From Desulfobacteraceae bacterium (lineage in GTDB: Bacteria; Desulfobacterota; Desulfobacteria; Desulfobacterales; Desulfobacteraceae): DNA of 64,000 bases. Shown here piece by piece: positions 46,052 through 55,372 of this stretch (positions are counted from its first letter, which is position 1; every line of letters starts with the position of its first letter). The stretch is taken from assembly GCA_016743945.1 (NCBI GenBank), contig JADGFI010000007.1, positions 186,001-250,000 on the forward strand, read 5' to 3'. A program made the position numbers and the translations under genes. Under the pieces are notes generated by a model. That model had not been told where the DNA came from, searched no databases, and saw only the letters and a list, made by a program, of their open reading frames with translations.

Positions 46052-49000
46052 ATGGCCGTTAAAACACTTTTCCAAAAGTATTTTTCAAAAAACGAAAACG
46101 ATGTTGTATTCAAATCAAAAGCGGATTCAACTGGTTTAAATTTTATTCTTTCTGCTCATGAATTTGAAGCCTGCCAAAGACTTGAAGGCAATGATTGGGC
46201 TCAAAATCAGTATATGGTTCTAAATATGCTTCAGGAAAATGGAATGGCAACTGCTTTTCCAAACGGTTTTAGTATATTGGCTGATGATGCTGTAAGACTG
46301 CCTGAAATAAGAGAGCTCTTTGATCTGCCGTCCATATTTCCTGGCAAATTTTCGATTTATGTTGAAAATCAGACAACCCAATCCTCGTTTAAGGTCAAAT
46401 TATGGCTTGAATACTCCGATGGTCAAAAAACCATACACTATGAACTTCAAGGCCCCTACCTTAAAGTTGGCAAGTATGAGATATATCTTCCGTCACCTGA
46501 GCAGTGGGCTGTAATAAAAAGCATTAAAGAACATCAGAAATTGGATGTTTCCCAAAGGACCGAATATAACAACCTACTTTTAGTGTATCAACTACAGCAG
46601 GCGAAACAGTCCGGAGCTGAAATAGATCTATCTCATTTTAACAATTTAAAAATTATCAGCCCTGAAAGTGTTTCTGTAAGCGTTAGAGTATCTGATGCCG
46701 GAGAGGCCATCTTAAATCCGGTCTTTGGTACTGAAACCTCGGTTGAAAAAATCGAAAAACGATTGGGTCAGTTGGTTGGTAGGGACAATGTCAATGTCCA
46801 AAGCTTTCGAGTTGGGGATGAAATTGTCCTTTTAGATGAGAAAAAGCTTGAGGCGGCCAGGGAAATTATCAAAAATAGAAAAATACCCAAATCCCAGGTA
46901 AATGATTTTCTGAAAACGCCTTCTGCATTTTTAAATGCATCAATAGTTGACCTTGATACTGGATTTTCCATGCGCGTCAAAGGGGCAACGATCTTTAAAC
47001 ACTCTTATTTTGGAGAAACTGATGAATCTGGGCTTGCCTGGTTTTCAAAGGGAACTGCGGATTCAAAATATGTGGGGGCATTTGATCTTGAAAAGATAAT
47101 CAAAGACCCTGAATCACTTGAATTGTTTAGCGACAGGCTTAAAGACGCAAAAAAACACAATGCCCAGGAAATGATTTTTTTAGGAACCACCATAGATATA
47201 TCCGATCCGGGAAAAATTGAAGAAAAATTAGATGCAATAAAAAAGCAGCTCCAAAAAGGGAAAACGGAGTCATCAACTCAAACAAGTGATGTTTTACCAG
47301 ACGAGACTGAAGATCAGATGGATTCCCAAAAAAGTAAGCCTGTTGTTGTTGATATTCATACCAATGATGAAGTGCTTTCTTATGGTTCAGAAAAGATACA
47401 CCAGGACATGGGAAAAATTCAATATAAAGGTAAGCTTCATACAGAGGATTATAAAAGGCAGCCGTTTAAACACCAGCAAGAAGGTATCCGCTGGCTGTTA
47501 GGGCTTGCGCTATCAGGTCAAGCCAAAGAAAAAAATGACAGGATCTATGGCGGTGTAATGGCGGATGATATGGGGTTGGGAAAAACCTATATGTCTTTGA
47601 TTGGGGTATATGAGTTTTATAAACATCTTGAGAAACAAAATTTAAGCCTGCGCCCTGTATTGGTCGTTGCACCACTGAGTTTGTTGGAGAATTGGAGGGA
47701 GGAGATCGATCTGACCTTTAAAGAAAATTTCTTTGACGATGTGGTGATTCTTCAGTCCGATGCAGATCTTAAACGGTTTAAAGTAAAGGGTTCTGGGGTT
47801 GAAATCAGACAAAAGATTAGTAAAATTAATTTGGATGGAGATTCAGAAAATGCCATTCGCTATGCTTTAAAAATTGGCAAGGATTATGTGATGGATCGCC
47901 TTGACAAATCCAAAAGGTTAATCCTGACAACCTATCAAACATTAAGGGATTATCAGTTCTCATTATGTCAGATCGACTGGTCATTTGTAATTTTCGATGA
48001 AGCCCAGAACATCAAAAATCCAAATGCCTTACAAACCCGCGCGGCAAAAGGTCTAAATGCGCAATTTACCCTGATTGCAACAGGGACGCCGGTTGAGAAT
48101 CATTTGGGTGATTTTTGGTGTCTGTTTGATACTGCACAGCCAGGACATCTGGGGTCATATCAAGAGTTTCGAAAGCGTTATATTTCTCCCATTTCCAAAG
48201 CAGCCTCGGACGACGCAGCAGATACAAGGGCAAAGGTAGGCCGCCAATTACGAGAGGATGTGGGGGCATTGATGATCAGACGGTTGAAAGAAGATCAACT
48301 TGAAGGATTACCGGATAAGACTATCTATGTCGGAATTAAATCCGATAATTTGCAAAACTGGGAGTACCATGAGACGCTTTCATCAGGGATGATCGATAAA
48401 CAACTTGCCGTATATAATGCTGCAATTAATGGCGTCATTTCGGCCCAGGAAGAAAAAACAAACAAAAATCCCGTATTAAAGGGCCTGCACCAGTTACGCG
48501 ATATATCCCTCCATCATGATCTTGTGGATGGGGGTTGCCTGAGCCTTCCTGAAGACAAAAAAAAAGCACAGGCATATACCCACAGTGCGGCCAAACTTGA
48601 AACTGTCTTTTCGATTCTCAAAGAGATTAAAAACAGAAAAGAAAAGGTGATTTTATTTATCATCAATAAAAGATTACAACGGTTTATGAAATTAGCATGC
48701 CATAAGCTTCTTGGCGTAAATGCCGACATCATCAATGGAGATACTCCTGCAGTTGCCAAAACGGCAGGAAACAAGACCCGGAAATCAATTATTGATGATT
48801 TTCAGAAAAAACCGGGTTTTGGCACCATAATAATGTCACCCATTGCAGCAGGTGTCGGACTTACCATAACAGGAGCTAATAATGTCATCCATGTGGAAAG
48901 ACACTGGAATCCTGCTAAGGAAGCTCAGGCCACAGACAGGGTTTATCGAATTGGACAAAAAAAAGATGTTAATGTTTATGTTCCCATTCTTCATCATCCT

Positions 49001-49576
49001 GAGCTGACTTCATTTGATGTTAATCTACACAAATTGCTTTCAAAAAAAACAAACCTTAAAGATGCCGTTGTCACCCCAGAAGAAGTGGATTTATCAAAAA
49101 CCGATATTTTTAATACTACAGGAATTGAGGAAAAAATTGTTGATGAGAACGATTTGAAATCGCTTCCCTGGGAGCACTTTGAAGCTCTACTTGCAGAACT
49201 GTTTGCCCGAAATTATAATGCAGAAACTTACCTAACAGCCGTCAGCAACGATAGAGGTTGTGACGTGGTTGTTCTGTCTATAAAAAGCAATATGCTGATT
49301 CAGTGCAAGCACACTGGTAAACAAAAATTATCGGGTGAGGGCCCTGTGAGAGAATTACTCGCTGCACCAAGCTATTATAAACAACTGTTAGGCCAAGAGT
49401 TTAAAAAATCTATTGTTGTAACAAATGCTAAAAAATTTTCAAAACCTACTCAAAATGCAGCTAAACGCGAAAGAATTGATCTTATTGGATATAAAGAACT
49501 GACAAAAATGCTATTAAAAACAGAGATTAAATATTCAGATATTTTTAAACGGTTGAACAAAAAAAGATTAGTGTAA
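46052..49576 (+). CDS. zorD: Zorya type I protein ZorD (SNF2-type motor with Mrr-like nuclease)
   Basis: A 1174-residue effector. The first 450 residues are a family-specific N-terminal part. The SNF2/SF2 motor follows: FKHQQEGIRWLLGLALSGQ, VMADDMGLGKTYMSLIGVY (Walker A), VVAPLSLLENWREEI, FVIFDEAQNIKNPNALQTRA (DEAQ), ATGTPVENHLGDFWCLFD, and a second lobe ending HVERHWNPAKEAQATDRVYR and IGQKK. The C-terminus (about residue 1045 on) is an Mrr-type PD-(D/E)XK domain: WEHFEALLAELFARNYNAET, GCDVVVLSIKSNMLIQCKHTG with D...QxK. It is expected to translocate on and degrade phage DNA once the motor signals. Confidence 0.94.
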   Translation: MAVKTLFQKYFSKNENDVVFKSKADSTGLNFILSAHEFEACQRLEGNDWAQNQYMVLNMLQENGMATAFPNGFSILADDAVRLPEIRELFDLPSIFPGKFSIYVENQTTQSSFKVKLWLEYSDGQKTIHYELQGPYLKVGKYEIYLPSPEQWAVIKSIKEHQKLDVSQRTEYNNLLLVYQLQQAKQSGAEIDLSHFNNLKIISPESVSVSVRVSDAGEAILNPVFGTETSVEKIEKRLGQLVGRDNVNVQSFRVGDEIVLLDEKKLEAAREIIKNRKIPKSQVNDFLKTPSAFLNASIVDLDTGFSMRVKGATIFKHSYFGETDESGLAWFSKGTADSKYVGAFDLEKIIKDPESLELFSDRLKDAKKHNAQEMIFLGTTIDISDPGKIEEKLDAIKKQLQKGKTESSTQTSDVLPDETEDQMDSQKSKPVVVDIHTNDEVLSYGSEKIHQDMGKIQYKGKLHTEDYKRQPFKHQQEGIRWLLGLALSGQAKEKNDRIYGGVMADDMGLGKTYMSLIGVYEFYKHLEKQNLSLRPVLVVAPLSLLENWREEIDLTFKENFFDDVVILQSDADLKRFKVKGSGVEIRQKISKINLDGDSENAIRYALKIGKDYVMDRLDKSKRLILTTYQTLRDYQFSLCQIDWSFVIFDEAQNIKNPNALQTRAAKGLNAQFTLIATGTPVENHLGDFWCLFDTAQPGHLGSYQEFRKRYISPISKAASDDAADTRAKVGRQLREDVGALMIRRLKEDQLEGLPDKTIYVGIKSDNLQNWEYHETLSSGMIDKQLAVYNAAINGVISAQEEKTNKNPVLKGLHQLRDISLHHDLVDGGCLSLPEDKKKAQAYTHSAAKLETVFSILKEIKNRKEKVILFIINKRLQRFMKLACHKLLGVNADIINGDTPAVAKTAGNKTRKSIIDDFQKKPGFGTIIMSPIAAGVGLTITGANNVIHVERHWNPAKEAQATDRVYRIGQKKDVNVYVPILHHPELTSFDVNLHKLLSKKTNLKDAVVTPEEVDLSKTDIFNTTGIEEKIVDENDLKSLPWEHFEALLAELFARNYNAETYLTAVSNDRGCDVVVLSIKSNMLIQCKHTGKQKLSGEGPVRELLAAPSYYKQLLGQEFKKSIVVTNAKKFSKPTQNAAKRERIDLIGYKELTKMLLKTEIKYSDIFKRLNKKRLV

Positions 49577-49668
49577 GGTAACATTTGATAATAGAAATTG
49601 TTACCGGTGAGGATTAAGCAGAATTATTAATTACTTTTGGATAGCCTCGGTAAGACAAAGAAGGGATT

Positions 49669-50601
49669 ATGACCTTTAACAGTTATTTAGATAAATTCCA
49701 GAATCTTAGAACTGGTTTGATTCATGGTCACATAAGACCCCATAAGCCGGTAATGATATTGACGATTTTGTCATTAATTGAAAATGGAAAGTTGAGTGAG
49801 AACAAAATTGACTACTCCCCACAATTGCTTGAGTTATTTAAACGGTACTTTGATCTGGTTAAAACAAAAAATGATGCATTAAATCCAATTTTACCATTCT
49901 TCCATCTGCGCGGTGATAATTTTTTTCATCATAAACCTTTCCCTGGAAAACAAGCCGGTTATAAAACACTGAATGGTCCCGGAAGTGTTAAGGCTTTTTT
50001 TGATATAGTTCAATACGCTTATTTGGATGATACACTTTATCATTATTTGCAGGATCCAAATAAATTGAACAAGTTGCGGGAAATATTAATCCGAAAATAT
50101 TTCAGCAAATTAACCAAGGAAGTTTGGGTGTTAATCAAAGAAGAACAAGAAATAACAACTTATGAAACAATCTTAAAAAATGGTTCGGATAAAATCAGTG
50201 AAAAGTCAAATGATAAAGAAAATCGATACCGGTCCGCTGCATTTTCAAGAACAATTCGTGAGATATACGATTATCGCTGTTCTGCCTGTGGACTCAGAAT
50301 CAATTTGAACGGGTTGGTGATTATCGATGCCGCTCACTTAATCCCCTTCAGCAAATCATATGATGATAACCCCTGCAATGGTATCGCTTTGTGTAAGAAT
50401 CACCATTGGGCAATGGATCATTTTCTGCTTGTCCCGGGGAAAGATAAACTATGGCATGTTTCATCAGAACTTGATGATCGAATCCCAGGATGCAAAGATA
50501 TTATCAGTTTAAATAACAGAAAGGTATTATTGCCCCAAAACCAAAAATTTCATCCTAAAGAAGAATCTCTCTCCTGGCGCCATGAACGAATTTTGAAATA
50601 G
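49669..50601 (+). CDS. HNH restriction endonuclease-like protein
   Basis: A 310-residue protein with a C-terminal HNH nuclease: IYDYRCSACGLRIN, VIIDAAHLIPFSKSYDDNPC and NGIALCKNHHWAMDHFLL, giving the zinc cysteine pair, the catalytic histidine and the final N-H-H. The N-terminal domain (LIHGHIRPHKPVMILTILSL, then a RYFDLV-type helix) matches the N-terminal part of many predicted HNH restriction enzymes, some of which bind phosphorothioate or modified DNA. AAGGGATT precedes the ATG. It lies 92 bases after zorD. Type II Zorya uses an HNH effector (ZorE), so its place after a type I set is notable. Confidence 0.87.
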   Translation: MTFNSYLDKFQNLRTGLIHGHIRPHKPVMILTILSLIENGKLSENKIDYSPQLLELFKRYFDLVKTKNDALNPILPFFHLRGDNFFHHKPFPGKQAGYKTLNGPGSVKAFFDIVQYAYLDDTLYHYLQDPNKLNKLREILIRKYFSKLTKEVWVLIKEEQEITTYETILKNGSDKISEKSNDKENRYRSAAFSRTIREIYDYRCSACGLRINLNGLVIIDAAHLIPFSKSYDDNPCNGIALCKNHHWAMDHFLLVPGKDKLWHVSSELDDRIPGCKDIISLNNRKVLLPQNQKFHPKEESLSWRHERILK

Positions 50602-50652
50602 ATAATTCTAATAGTTCAGCAAAAAGCATGGGGCAGATTTTGATTTGGGCCA

Positions 50653-50695
50653 TTTTTTTTGTTTTTGCGACTTGATTAAGTTCCCTATTTTCTGT
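50653..50695 (+). repeat. dispersed repeat at the right border of the defence island, copy 1
   Basis: This T-rich stretch, a run of T then GTTTTTGCGA and CTTGATTAAGTTCCCTATTT, is nearly repeated at 61643-61686. Copy 1 closes the Zorya/HNH block, copy 2 precedes the Wadjet genes. It may be the trace of a mobile element. Confidence 0.45.
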
Positions 50696-50848
50696 CAAGG
50701 AGGCGATACCAGTCGGGTTGATTAGGTCTCATGATTTTGTTACACCAATTGTATTCTTATTGATCCTTCCAGCATCTTTTGAATCTCTTTTGGCAGGTAG
50801 AGCTGATGATTCCCTATAATCGTCACCCGGGCATTGAGCAATCCTTTG

Positions 50849-51718
50849 TCATAGATTCATTCCAATGGTAAAGGCCTTTTTGATATGTTCGGCAAGAGAG
50901 TCTACCACACAATTATCTGAGTATGGATTGCGTTCTAAAATAAAAGCGGCACTGGGCAGGGCGGGAAATCCCTCTTCCGGTTGAAGCTGGCGCATTCCCG
51001 GCGGCACAATGCTCTGGCTAATGGCTGAAACAGCAAGGCCGGCAAAAATCGCAGCGGTCAATCCCATCATACTCGGGCAGGTGTAGGCGATTCTATATTC
51101 GATCCCCGCCTGTTTCAGGGCGGACAGGATCCAATTCCGGCAATAGCACCCATCCGGGAAAAGCGCCAGGGGAAGCGGCGTGTGTTCATGCTGGCAATGC
51201 TGGTCAGACGTCACCCACACCGTGGGGTCCTGTCTGAGAAGTCTGCAGTTTCCAACATCAGCCGTGATTGAAGTGGTCATGGCCAGATCCAGTTCCCGGC
51301 GCTGCATTTTTTCCAAAAGCTTGTGGCTGGGTTCACAAAACACTTCCACCTGGACCTTCGGGTGTGTGCGTGAAAATCCGGCCAGGATTTCAGGTAAAAA
51401 CCGTGTGGCATAATCATCGGGCAGCCCGATACTGACACAGCCGTTTAACTCGGGCTGTTTCAGAACAGAGATCGCTTCTTCGTTCAGCTTAAGAATCTTT
51501 CGTGCATAGTTGAGCAGTGTTCCTCCGTCAGCAGTCAGTTTGATGTTCCTGGAGTCCCTTTTGAGCAGGGGTTTTTCAATGATCTCTTCAAGCCGCTTGA
51601 CCTGCATGCTCACTGCAGACTGGGTCCTATTCACAATGTCGGCCGCACGGATGAAGCTGCCGCTGTCGGCAATGGCAGTAAAGGTTCTTAACAATTCCAT
51701 GGGTATATTGGTGATCAT
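50849..51718 (-). CDS. LysR family transcriptional regulator
   Basis: A 289-residue LysR-type regulator. The N-terminal helix-turn-helix is LLRTFTAIADSGSFIRAADI then VNRTQSAVSMQVKRLEE. The C-terminal co-inducer domain starts about residue 90 (GCVSIGLPDDYATRFLPEIL). It is closest in feel to the LrhA-like subgroup. GGATGG precedes the ATG at 51718. It is divergent from a DUF1127 gene, a frequent pairing in proteobacteria, which suggests that it controls that gene. Its target metabolite is unknown. Confidence 0.92.
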   Translation of the reverse strand: MITNIPMELLRTFTAIADSGSFIRAADIVNRTQSAVSMQVKRLEEIIEKPLLKRDSRNIKLTADGGTLLNYARKILKLNEEAISVLKQPELNGCVSIGLPDDYATRFLPEILAGFSRTHPKVQVEVFCEPSHKLLEKMQRRELDLAMTTSITADVGNCRLLRQDPTVWVTSDQHCQHEHTPLPLALFPDGCYCRNWILSALKQAGIEYRIAYTCPSMMGLTAAIFAGLAVSAISQSIVPPGMRQLQPEEGFPALPSAAFILERNPYSDNCVVDSLAEHIKKAFTIGMNL

Positions 51719-51839
51719 ATGGCCATCCTATGTATCAATTATTTTGAATCTTAGTATAAGAACAATTCGTTTGTTTGATCAATGCTTTTTTTTTATAGTG
51801 TCATCATTTGGATAACCGGTTTATTTTAAGGAGGCGTAA

Positions 51840-52106
51840 ATGATGATTTCACAGGATTGCCAATCGAACGCAACAAACGATGGATTTTTAACCTTTCTTC
51901 AACGGATCTGGCACCTTGTCAAACGTACAAGAAAACGATACAAACAATGGCAACAGATGAAACATAATCTTTGCCTGTTGCTCTCCATGGAAGACCGGAT
52001 GCTTAACGATATCGGCCTGAGCCGTGCCGATGCAGTCAGGTTAAACAATGCAGAAAGCTTTAGGAAATTTATGTTTCAATCAAAATCAAATACCATGGAA
52101 GACTGA
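51840..52106 (+). CDS. DUF1127-domain small protein
   Basis: An 88-residue protein ending in the DUF1127 motif MEDRMLNDIGLSRADAVR, with a basic middle part (HLVKRTRKRYKQWQQMKHN). Such arginine/lysine-rich small proteins affect RNA turnover, phosphate or cell-surface traits in alpha- and gammaproteobacteria; here the function is open. A strong AAGGAGG site precedes a double ATG. It is divergent from the LysR gene. Confidence 0.85.
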   Translation: MMISQDCQSNATNDGFLTFLQRIWHLVKRTRKRYKQWQQMKHNLCLLLSMEDRMLNDIGLSRADAVRLNNAESFRKFMFQSKSNTMED

Positions 52107-52139
52107 TTCGGGCAACATAACCAAGTTGTAGGAATTATA

Positions 52140-52475
52140 TTAACTGAATACCTGCATTCCCAAATACATAAAGGAAAAACAGCAGGGCAGGCTATTGGAG
52201 AAAATCAAACAAGCCTCGGCGCTTTTGACCGCTTGTACCTTGTGTCCAAGGCTGTGCAATTTTTCCCAATAGGCCCAGCGGTCGAATTTGGGCCATTTCC
52301 CAAGCCCGACAAGCCAGGCACCCTGTTTGACTGCCTGGCCGATATCCCCAAACCGGGGAAGGATTGAATTCGGGCCGATCAAACCATGGGGGAAATTTTT
52401 CAGGTCAATTCGTTCGATCAGATAAACCAGGTGAAAAGCAACCCGGTGCAGGTTAAATATTGGAAGGCCTTGAAT
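52140..52475 (-). pseudogene. probable gene relic, family unknown
   Basis: Read leftward, an open stretch of about 110 codons encodes LPIFNLHRVAFHLVYLIERI, DLKNFPHGLIGPNSILPRFG and WLVGLGKWPKFDRWAYWEKL. The composition looks like real protein, but there is no start codon or ribosome site at the upstream end, where a stop closes the frame. The apparent ATG at 52382 lies inside the conserved-looking part. I do not recognise the family. It is best seen as the C-terminal remains of an enzyme; the rest of 52107-52570 shows nothing else. Confidence 0.4.
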
Positions 52476-52570
52476 TAAATAACATTTACATTACCTGAAA
52501 AAGGATTATTTTTAATTTATAGTTCCTTTGATCCCTATCGTAATGCCACGAGAAATAACAAGGAGGAGAT

Positions 52571-52828
52571 ATGTATACCAAAATTCAATTATGTGAAAAA
52601 ATAAGATCTGTATATCCTGAAATAGGAGAATGCGGAATTGATATAAATGTAGAATATAGTGCTGATAATAATGCATGGGTTGTACATTTAAAAAAAGAAA
52701 ATCTTAAATTAAAAACATATCTTGAACCTGAAGATGCAAATATCTGCATGGATGGGAAACAGTGCATCGGGCTCGGATTACAAATCTCCCAGCTTAAGGA
52801 TAACATAGCAAACATGAAGTATTCATAA
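52571..52828 (+). CDS. small hypothetical protein upstream of the DsrC/TusE-like gene
   Basis: An 85-residue protein with a very good ribosome site (AAGGAGG). It has a strand-rich middle (NAWVVHLKKENLKLKTYL) and three cysteines (residues 8, 18 and one in MDGKQCIGLGLQI). I do not know the family. The C-terminal segment (GLGLQISQLKDNIANMKY) looks like a helix. It lies 47 bases before the DsrC/TusE-like gene and probably works with it. Confidence 0.75.
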   Translation: MYTKIQLCEKIRSVYPEIGECGIDINVEYSADNNAWVVHLKKENLKLKTYLEPEDANICMDGKQCIGLGLQISQLKDNIANMKYS

Positions 52829-52875
52829 AGGAAAAAGATGTCCTTGAAATATAGGGTTTCTTGGAGGAAAAAATC

Positions 52876-53214
52876 ATGACCTTACATCAAAACAACACTA
52901 TGGTATTGGACCAAGAAGGATATCTTGAAGATCTGGAATCTTGGACTGAAGAAGTTGCATGTACTCTGGCAGATAAAGAGGGTATTTCAAAGGAATGTCC
53001 TTTGAGCAAGGATCGGATGGATATTCTAAAATTCATAAGAGACTACTATAAAAAATTTGAAGCTTTTCCAATAATAAGAGCTGTGTGCAAAAACGTCGGG
53101 CAATCAAAAGATTGCCAGTATCAGGTGTTTCCTGATCCGATTGTTGCCTGGAAAATAGCTGGGCTCCCTAAACCTACACCGGAGGTGTTTGCCAAGATAA
53201 AGCACCAGGCCTGA
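52876..53214 (+). CDS. DsrC/TusE-fold sulfur-relay-like protein lacking the C-terminal cysteines
   Basis: The 112-residue product has the DsrC/TusE fold: DQEGYLEDLESWTEEVACTL, CPLSKDRMDILKFIRDYYKK and FPDPIVAWKIAGLPKPTPEV. In DsrC the C-terminal arm reads about KxACRIAGLPKPTGCV, with two redox cysteines that carry sulfur to and from sulfite reductase. Here both positions are replaced (W or A before KIAG, E in place of the penultimate C). Four other cysteines occur earlier. The ATG at 52876 follows GGAGG at eight bases. It may be a regulator or non-transferring relative and pairs with the upstream small protein. Confidence 0.82.
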   Translation: MTLHQNNTMVLDQEGYLEDLESWTEEVACTLADKEGISKECPLSKDRMDILKFIRDYYKKFEAFPIIRAVCKNVGQSKDCQYQVFPDPIVAWKIAGLPKPTPEVFAKIKHQA

Positions 53215-53259
53215 ATTGGTAAGAGCATGTAACAAAACTTTTTGAGATCAACCAGGTAC

Positions 53260-53895
53260 TCATAGAGTGATTGGCTCAAGATTCATTTTTAATTCATGGG
53301 ATAGATCTTGTATATTTAGCGCCTTAAAATAGGAATCAAGTGTTGCGACAAATTCCAGATGATTTCTACCGTTTCTGTAATCTGGTTCTCGGGGTGGATG
53401 ATAAAGGTACTTTTCCATCATATGTAGATCCGTAGAAACTATAATTGAAGCTGAAAAATAAGCAAATCCCTTGGCCCTATAAAAACATGACCCTCCTACT
53501 TTTTTGTTATTAATTGTTATATCAGAGATTCCGTCGTGGCAAATGGATGTGATCCCTGATTTTCTAAGGCCATTTATTAACCAAAGATTTGACGTGTTAA
53601 AAATCGCCTGGATTTGAGAATATCCCTCAGCAGGAAATACCGCCGAGACGATTAAACTTCCAGGATCAAGGAACACGGAACACCCGCCACCTTTTCTTCT
53701 GAAAATTGGTATTCTGTCCGATAATGCTTCTGCCAACTTTACTTCTTTGTGAACACGGCTTGCCCGGCCCACAACAATGGCGGGAAAAAAGAATGGTGAA
53801 ATATTAAACCGGGAAACACCATCTTTTTTTATGGTGTTCAACATCAGATCATCCTGGAAAAAAGGTCTGATATCAGGGTTTAAACGATCCAACAT
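53260..53895 (-). CDS. lplA: lipoate-protein ligase A family protein
   Basis: A 211-residue protein of the biotin/lipoate ligase fold. Typical blocks are PAIVVGRASRVHKEVKLAEA, IPIFRRKGGGCSVFLDPGSL (the RRxxGGGxVxHD-like loop) and DITINNKKVGGSCFYRAKGF with the active-site lysine. It is short because the accessory C-terminal domain of E. coli LplA is absent. It would attach lipoate to the E2 protein of the same operon. The ATG overlaps the E3 stop (TGATG), and it is the last gene of the set. Confidence 0.85.
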   Translation of the reverse strand: MLDRLNPDIRPFFQDDLMLNTIKKDGVSRFNISPFFFPAIVVGRASRVHKEVKLAEALSDRIPIFRRKGGGCSVFLDPGSLIVSAVFPAEGYSQIQAIFNTSNLWLINGLRKSGITSICHDGISDITINNKKVGGSCFYRAKGFAYFSASIIVSTDLHMMEKYLYHPPREPDYRNGRNHLEFVATLDSYFKALNIQDLSHELKMNLEPITL

Positions 53896-55307
53896 CAGGT
53901 TCTCTTTCTAAACACATGAACAGATCCGCCAGCTGCCATTTCAGCCGCCTCCATGATGGATTCCGAAAATGTGGGGTGGGGGTGGATACTGACGATAAGA
54001 TCTTCCAGGCATGCACCCATTTCAATTGCCAGATTTCCCTCGGAGATCATTTCGGCGGCATGTTCACCCACAATGCCCATACCCAGAATCAGGGCAGTTT
54101 CAGGATCGACGATAATCTTAACAAATCCCGTTGTTTTTTTAATGCTTTTAGCCCGACCCAATGCAGTAAGCGGAAACAGACCCTTTTTAAAGGGGATTTT
54201 TTTTTCTTCTGCCTCTTTTTCGGTAAGACCTGTCCACGCAATTTGCGGGTGTGTGAAAAGGACAGCGGGAACAGCAAGGTTATCAAATGCTGAAGATGCT
54301 CCGGCTATGACCTCGGCGGCAACCTTTCCCTCCCGGGCGGCCTTATGGGCAAGTGCAGGTCCTTTTGTCACATCGCCCACAGCAAAAATATGGCTTTTTT
54401 GAGTTCGGCACTGGTCATCTGTGGGAATCAGCCCGTTCTCATCAGGACTTAAACCTAAAGCATCAAGACCGATGTCATTGGTGTTGGGGTGTCTGCCTGT
54501 TGCTGCCAATACCCTGTCGAAGGTTTGGCGTATCATTTTGCCCTCTTTTTCAAATGTGACCAAAAAGCCGGCACCTGATTTTTCTATGGTGTTAATTTTT
54601 GACCCGGTATGAATGGCTGAAAATTGCTGTTTACATTTTTTTAAAACGACCTGCACCAGATCTTCATCGGCACCGGACAATAGACGTGAACTGAATTCGA
54701 CCAATGTAACACTGCTGCCAAGACCTGCATATGCCTGACCGATTTCAAGACCGATATAGCCCCCGCCGATCACGAGAAGGGAAGCTGGAACTTCAGGTAA
54801 CCTGAGGGCAACAGCCGAAGTCCAGACGGGCAGATTCATCCCGGCCGGAAGTTCATTTATTCGTGATCCCGTGGCAATGATTGCATGTTTAAATCTGATA
54901 ATTGTATTGGTTCCTTCAACATAAATCTTATTGTCCTCAATAAATCGGCCATACCCTTTGACCACTTCCACTTCACGGTTATCTAGAAGCGTTGCAATTC
55001 CATTTGAAAGGGAATTTACAGTCGAATCTATCCATTGCCGCAATTGCAGGATATCGACATCGACACCGCTATATTTCAACCCCATGCTGCCTGCATTTTC
55101 CATGGATTCTTTTAGATTAACAATGTTGATCAGGGTTTTTGAAGGGATGCACCCCTCTGTGAGACAGACGCCGCCAAACCGGGAATCAGATTCCACCAGT
55201 ACGACCTCCACCCCCAGATCTGCTGCATGAATCGCAGCAGTATATCCCCCGGGCCCGCTGCCAAGCACCACAAGGTCGGTATCAAGTATCAGTTCGCCCA
55301 TTACCAT
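53895..55307 (-). CDS. lpdA: dihydrolipoyl dehydrogenase (E3)
   Basis: A 470-residue flavoprotein disulfide reductase that re-oxidises the dihydrolipoyl arm of E2 with NAD. Motifs: LVVLGSGPGGYTAAIHAADL (FAD), GGVCLTEGCIPSKTLINIV (redox disulfide C-x4-C), VIGGGYIGLEIGQAYAGLG (NAD), IFAVGDVTKGPALAHKA (second FAD contact) and the C-terminal IHPHPTFSESIMEAA with the His-Glu base pair. AAGGAG lies seven bases upstream of the ATG. It follows E2 by 65 bases. Confidence 0.96.
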   Translation of the reverse strand: MVMGELILDTDLVVLGSGPGGYTAAIHAADLGVEVVLVESDSRFGGVCLTEGCIPSKTLINIVNLKESMENAGSMGLKYSGVDVDILQLRQWIDSTVNSLSNGIATLLDNREVEVVKGYGRFIEDNKIYVEGTNTIIRFKHAIIATGSRINELPAGMNLPVWTSAVALRLPEVPASLLVIGGGYIGLEIGQAYAGLGSSVTLVEFSSRLLSGADEDLVQVVLKKCKQQFSAIHTGSKINTIEKSGAGFLVTFEKEGKMIRQTFDRVLAATGRHPNTNDIGLDALGLSPDENGLIPTDDQCRTQKSHIFAVGDVTKGPALAHKAAREGKVAAEVIAGASSAFDNLAVPAVLFTHPQIAWTGLTEKEAEEKKIPFKKGLFPLTALGRAKSIKKTTGFVKIIVDPETALILGMGIVGEHAAEMISEGNLAIEMGACLEDLIVSIHPHPTFSESIMEAAEMAAGGSVHVFRKRT

Positions 55308-55372
55308 TTTTCATCTCCTTTGTTCATCATAAGAATGTTCCATCATAAAACCTAGGATTTTTGATCCCATGT

